DNA of 41,854 nucleotides from a bacterium. GTDB lineage: Bacteria; Krumholzibacteriota; Krumholzibacteriia; LZORAL124-64-63. Below, one piece after another: positions 41,401 through 41,854 of this stretch. The notes below the pieces were generated by a model. The model was given only the letters and a program-made list of their open reading frames with translations, was not told where the DNA came from and made no database searches. The translations under genes and the position numbers were made by a program. Each line of letters begins with the position of its first letter. Positions within the stretch are counted from its first letter, which is position 1. Location of the stretch: assembly GCA_018829565.1 (NCBI GenBank), contig JAHJTW010000039.1, positions 1-41,854 of the forward strand, written 5' to 3'.

Positions 41401-41854
41401 CGGTTCGGCCGCAAGCGCCGACGTCAACCCGGCCGGGATCGCCTGCCAGTTGCCGGCCCCGACCCTGATCTCGCAAACGGTCTCCTGGTCGCCCCCGCCG
41501 AAGTCCCTGGCGGCCACCTCGCAATCCGCCCCGGCGACCACGAATCCGGGACCGGGTTCCCCGAACAGACCGCCGCTGCCGGGAACGACCTCCCGCACCT
41601 GGGGACCGGCCAGGCGGCCCAGGCCCCGGACAAGCCCACCGGGGTCGGCGACCCCGAACACCAGGGCCAGGACCAGCGCGCCGACAGTTCCGGACCGCAC
41701 GGCGCGGCGGTGCGGCAGTTCAAGGATCTGATCGGGGGTCAGCAGGTCCAGGATCTCCCCGGCCCGCAGCAGCAACCGGCGCCGCAACTCCCGGGCCACC
41801 GGGTCCCCCTCGGCCCACCGTTCCGGCAGGCGGCCCGACTCCTCGGCGGCCACC
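38410..41854 (-). CDS. DUF4175-family coiled-coil membrane protein, N-terminus beyond the window
   Basis: At least 1147 residues are visible; the frame runs to the window edge, so the start is probably outside (a GTG at 41853 is by chance). A membrane segment (VGALVLALVFGVA) lies near residue 60, followed by beta-rich extracytoplasmic domains (about 90-470). A very long Gln/Glu/Leu-rich coiled coil (470-1090) follows. Inside it is a low-complexity Glu/Gly/Gln/Asp tract (about 660-720, DNA 39700-39880) with EGQEGQEG-like repeats. This matches the layout of DUF4175 proteins. It leads the operon with the TPR protein and the secreted protein. A role in the envelope is inferred. Confidence 0.85.
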   Translation of the reverse strand, partial: VAAEESGRLPERWAEGDPVARELRRRLLLRAGEILDLLTPDQILELPHRRAVRSGTVGALVLALVFGVADPGGLVRGLGRLAGPQVREVVPGSGGLFGEPGPGFVVAGADCEVAARDFGGGDQETVCEIRVGAGNWQAIPAGLTSALAAEPGLPAPYRRWTARIEDVREGFSWRFRRGERVSEPRFLPVRHHPLVTAISARIVPPAYTRTPAQTVAVLPSFLEVPAGSEVQLRGRLNLGVVAAGLALASGDTVPLAIDGREFTGSLTVTGETAFNVTLRDSVGLANLAPLQYKLAALEDGAPVVRLERPQDDGILPLAGTVELAVDAADDFGIAGLALYLRPLGTGGDEDRWYGGFFFPGGTGRWLAWDSPVGEWQIEADTDTAGSGGLVLRADLNLALERLDLVAGQGLEIVAEARDNREPGPANTSRSGILRLILPSASDVLADQARSNEDRKAELDEARRLNQALAADLDRLTRELMKNPDPDWTRQQEMEAALERHRALQDELSSIAEQLRTQLENMATNQLSSPQQLEKAEDLAQLLDRQDSDYLEKLLDKMESGADRLTPEEIAQAVQEVARNQQELARRMDAALAMLERMSREQELEGLTSLLEKMLQDQQELADLTRQLAEQNRDAAADSGDQQDPNREGDGQEEGETGEEDGKRTGEDQEGQEGQEGPDGQEGQDDQEGADGEEGTEPEAGSEEEAARLAERQEALNKDMEELQKRMEAALESLKEQQENRPQDQQPSPESAMEQALEQAMKDLERQQAEGKMQEARDQLMQMDPEQAAKLQEQAMRDLGSLYHVLLQSQGAMQMAMQQNQVTSLRGLAADMLALSHRQEEISRRIPTRLRDVRSLDLTRGQHRLQKAAVQVRDELGELAVEAPMRIMPLLKKLDGLIEQMGYGVNALEENRGTAAQRHGTDALAEANNIIIGLLTEAQVTGQGGSGQSSPSQADQLMQMIKEQAKLNGTTEQLRQMLANRGLSQETRAQMKRLGEGQGELARQMKDLADQERIRQDGGRLLGDMAQLGRDMESISGEIDEGLVSEETLIRQERILSRMLDARNSARQRDYSSRRESRTAERLYGDQDGGPGAAGDPRVRLRYQPLDTAPLDYRDLVRRYFSALDSLQRLDADPLPPLRAGEDRGEMP

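Overview
The window is about 42 kb of GC-rich bacterial DNA that is almost entirely coding. Genes run mostly on the minus strand in tight operons with ATGA or GTGA stop/start overlaps. Three things suggest an anaerobic or facultative Gram-negative from the FCB side of the tree, for example a Krumholzibacteriota/Eisenbacteria/Latescibacterota-like lineage: a YPNPFNPTT C-terminal sorting domain on a secreted protease, a DUF4175/TPR envelope operon, and a pyruvate:ferredoxin oxidoreductase. This placement is inference; there is no rRNA in the window.

Layout from left to right. 1-1543 is the start of a secreted beta-helix protein that runs off the edge. 1950-8877 is a five-gene minus-strand operon: a periplasmic decaheme cytochrome, an outer-membrane beta-barrel, a TetR regulator, a 12-heme lipoprotein cytochrome and a four-rhodanese lipoprotein. 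This resembles the porin-cytochrome conduits of metal- and selenite-reducing Geobacter (Ext type). The 12-heme gene carries an in-frame TGA with a SECIS-like hairpin just behind it, so it may be a selenocysteine-containing cytochrome. 9056-12833 is a TauE/SafE - UnbV-like - UnbU/RnfD-like operon, with a small membrane protein divergent from it. 13311-16381 is porGDAB. 16615-17742 is aroB. 17795-20953 is a large secreted papain-like protease with a beta-helix. 21108-23129 is priA.

23296-30307 is a signalling operon of alternating response regulators and histidine kinases: REC-GGDDF, kinase-HD-GYP, REC, kinase-HD-GYP, REC. It joins phosphorelay and cyclic-di-GMP chemistry in the same polypeptides. 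30466-33848 is a housekeeping operon (HAD phosphatase, NAD(P)HX repair enzyme, tsaD). A CPBP protease and a small zinc-ribbon gene converge at 34788/34795. 35154-41854 is an operon of a DUF4175 coiled-coil protein, a TPR protein and a secreted protein usually mislabelled asparagine synthetase B.

The most notable element is the 1950-8877 operon. Electrons from the periplasm could pass through the decaheme protein and barrel to the surface 12-heme lipoprotein, with the rhodanese lipoprotein handling sulfur or selenium species. The in-frame TGA is the point to test first.
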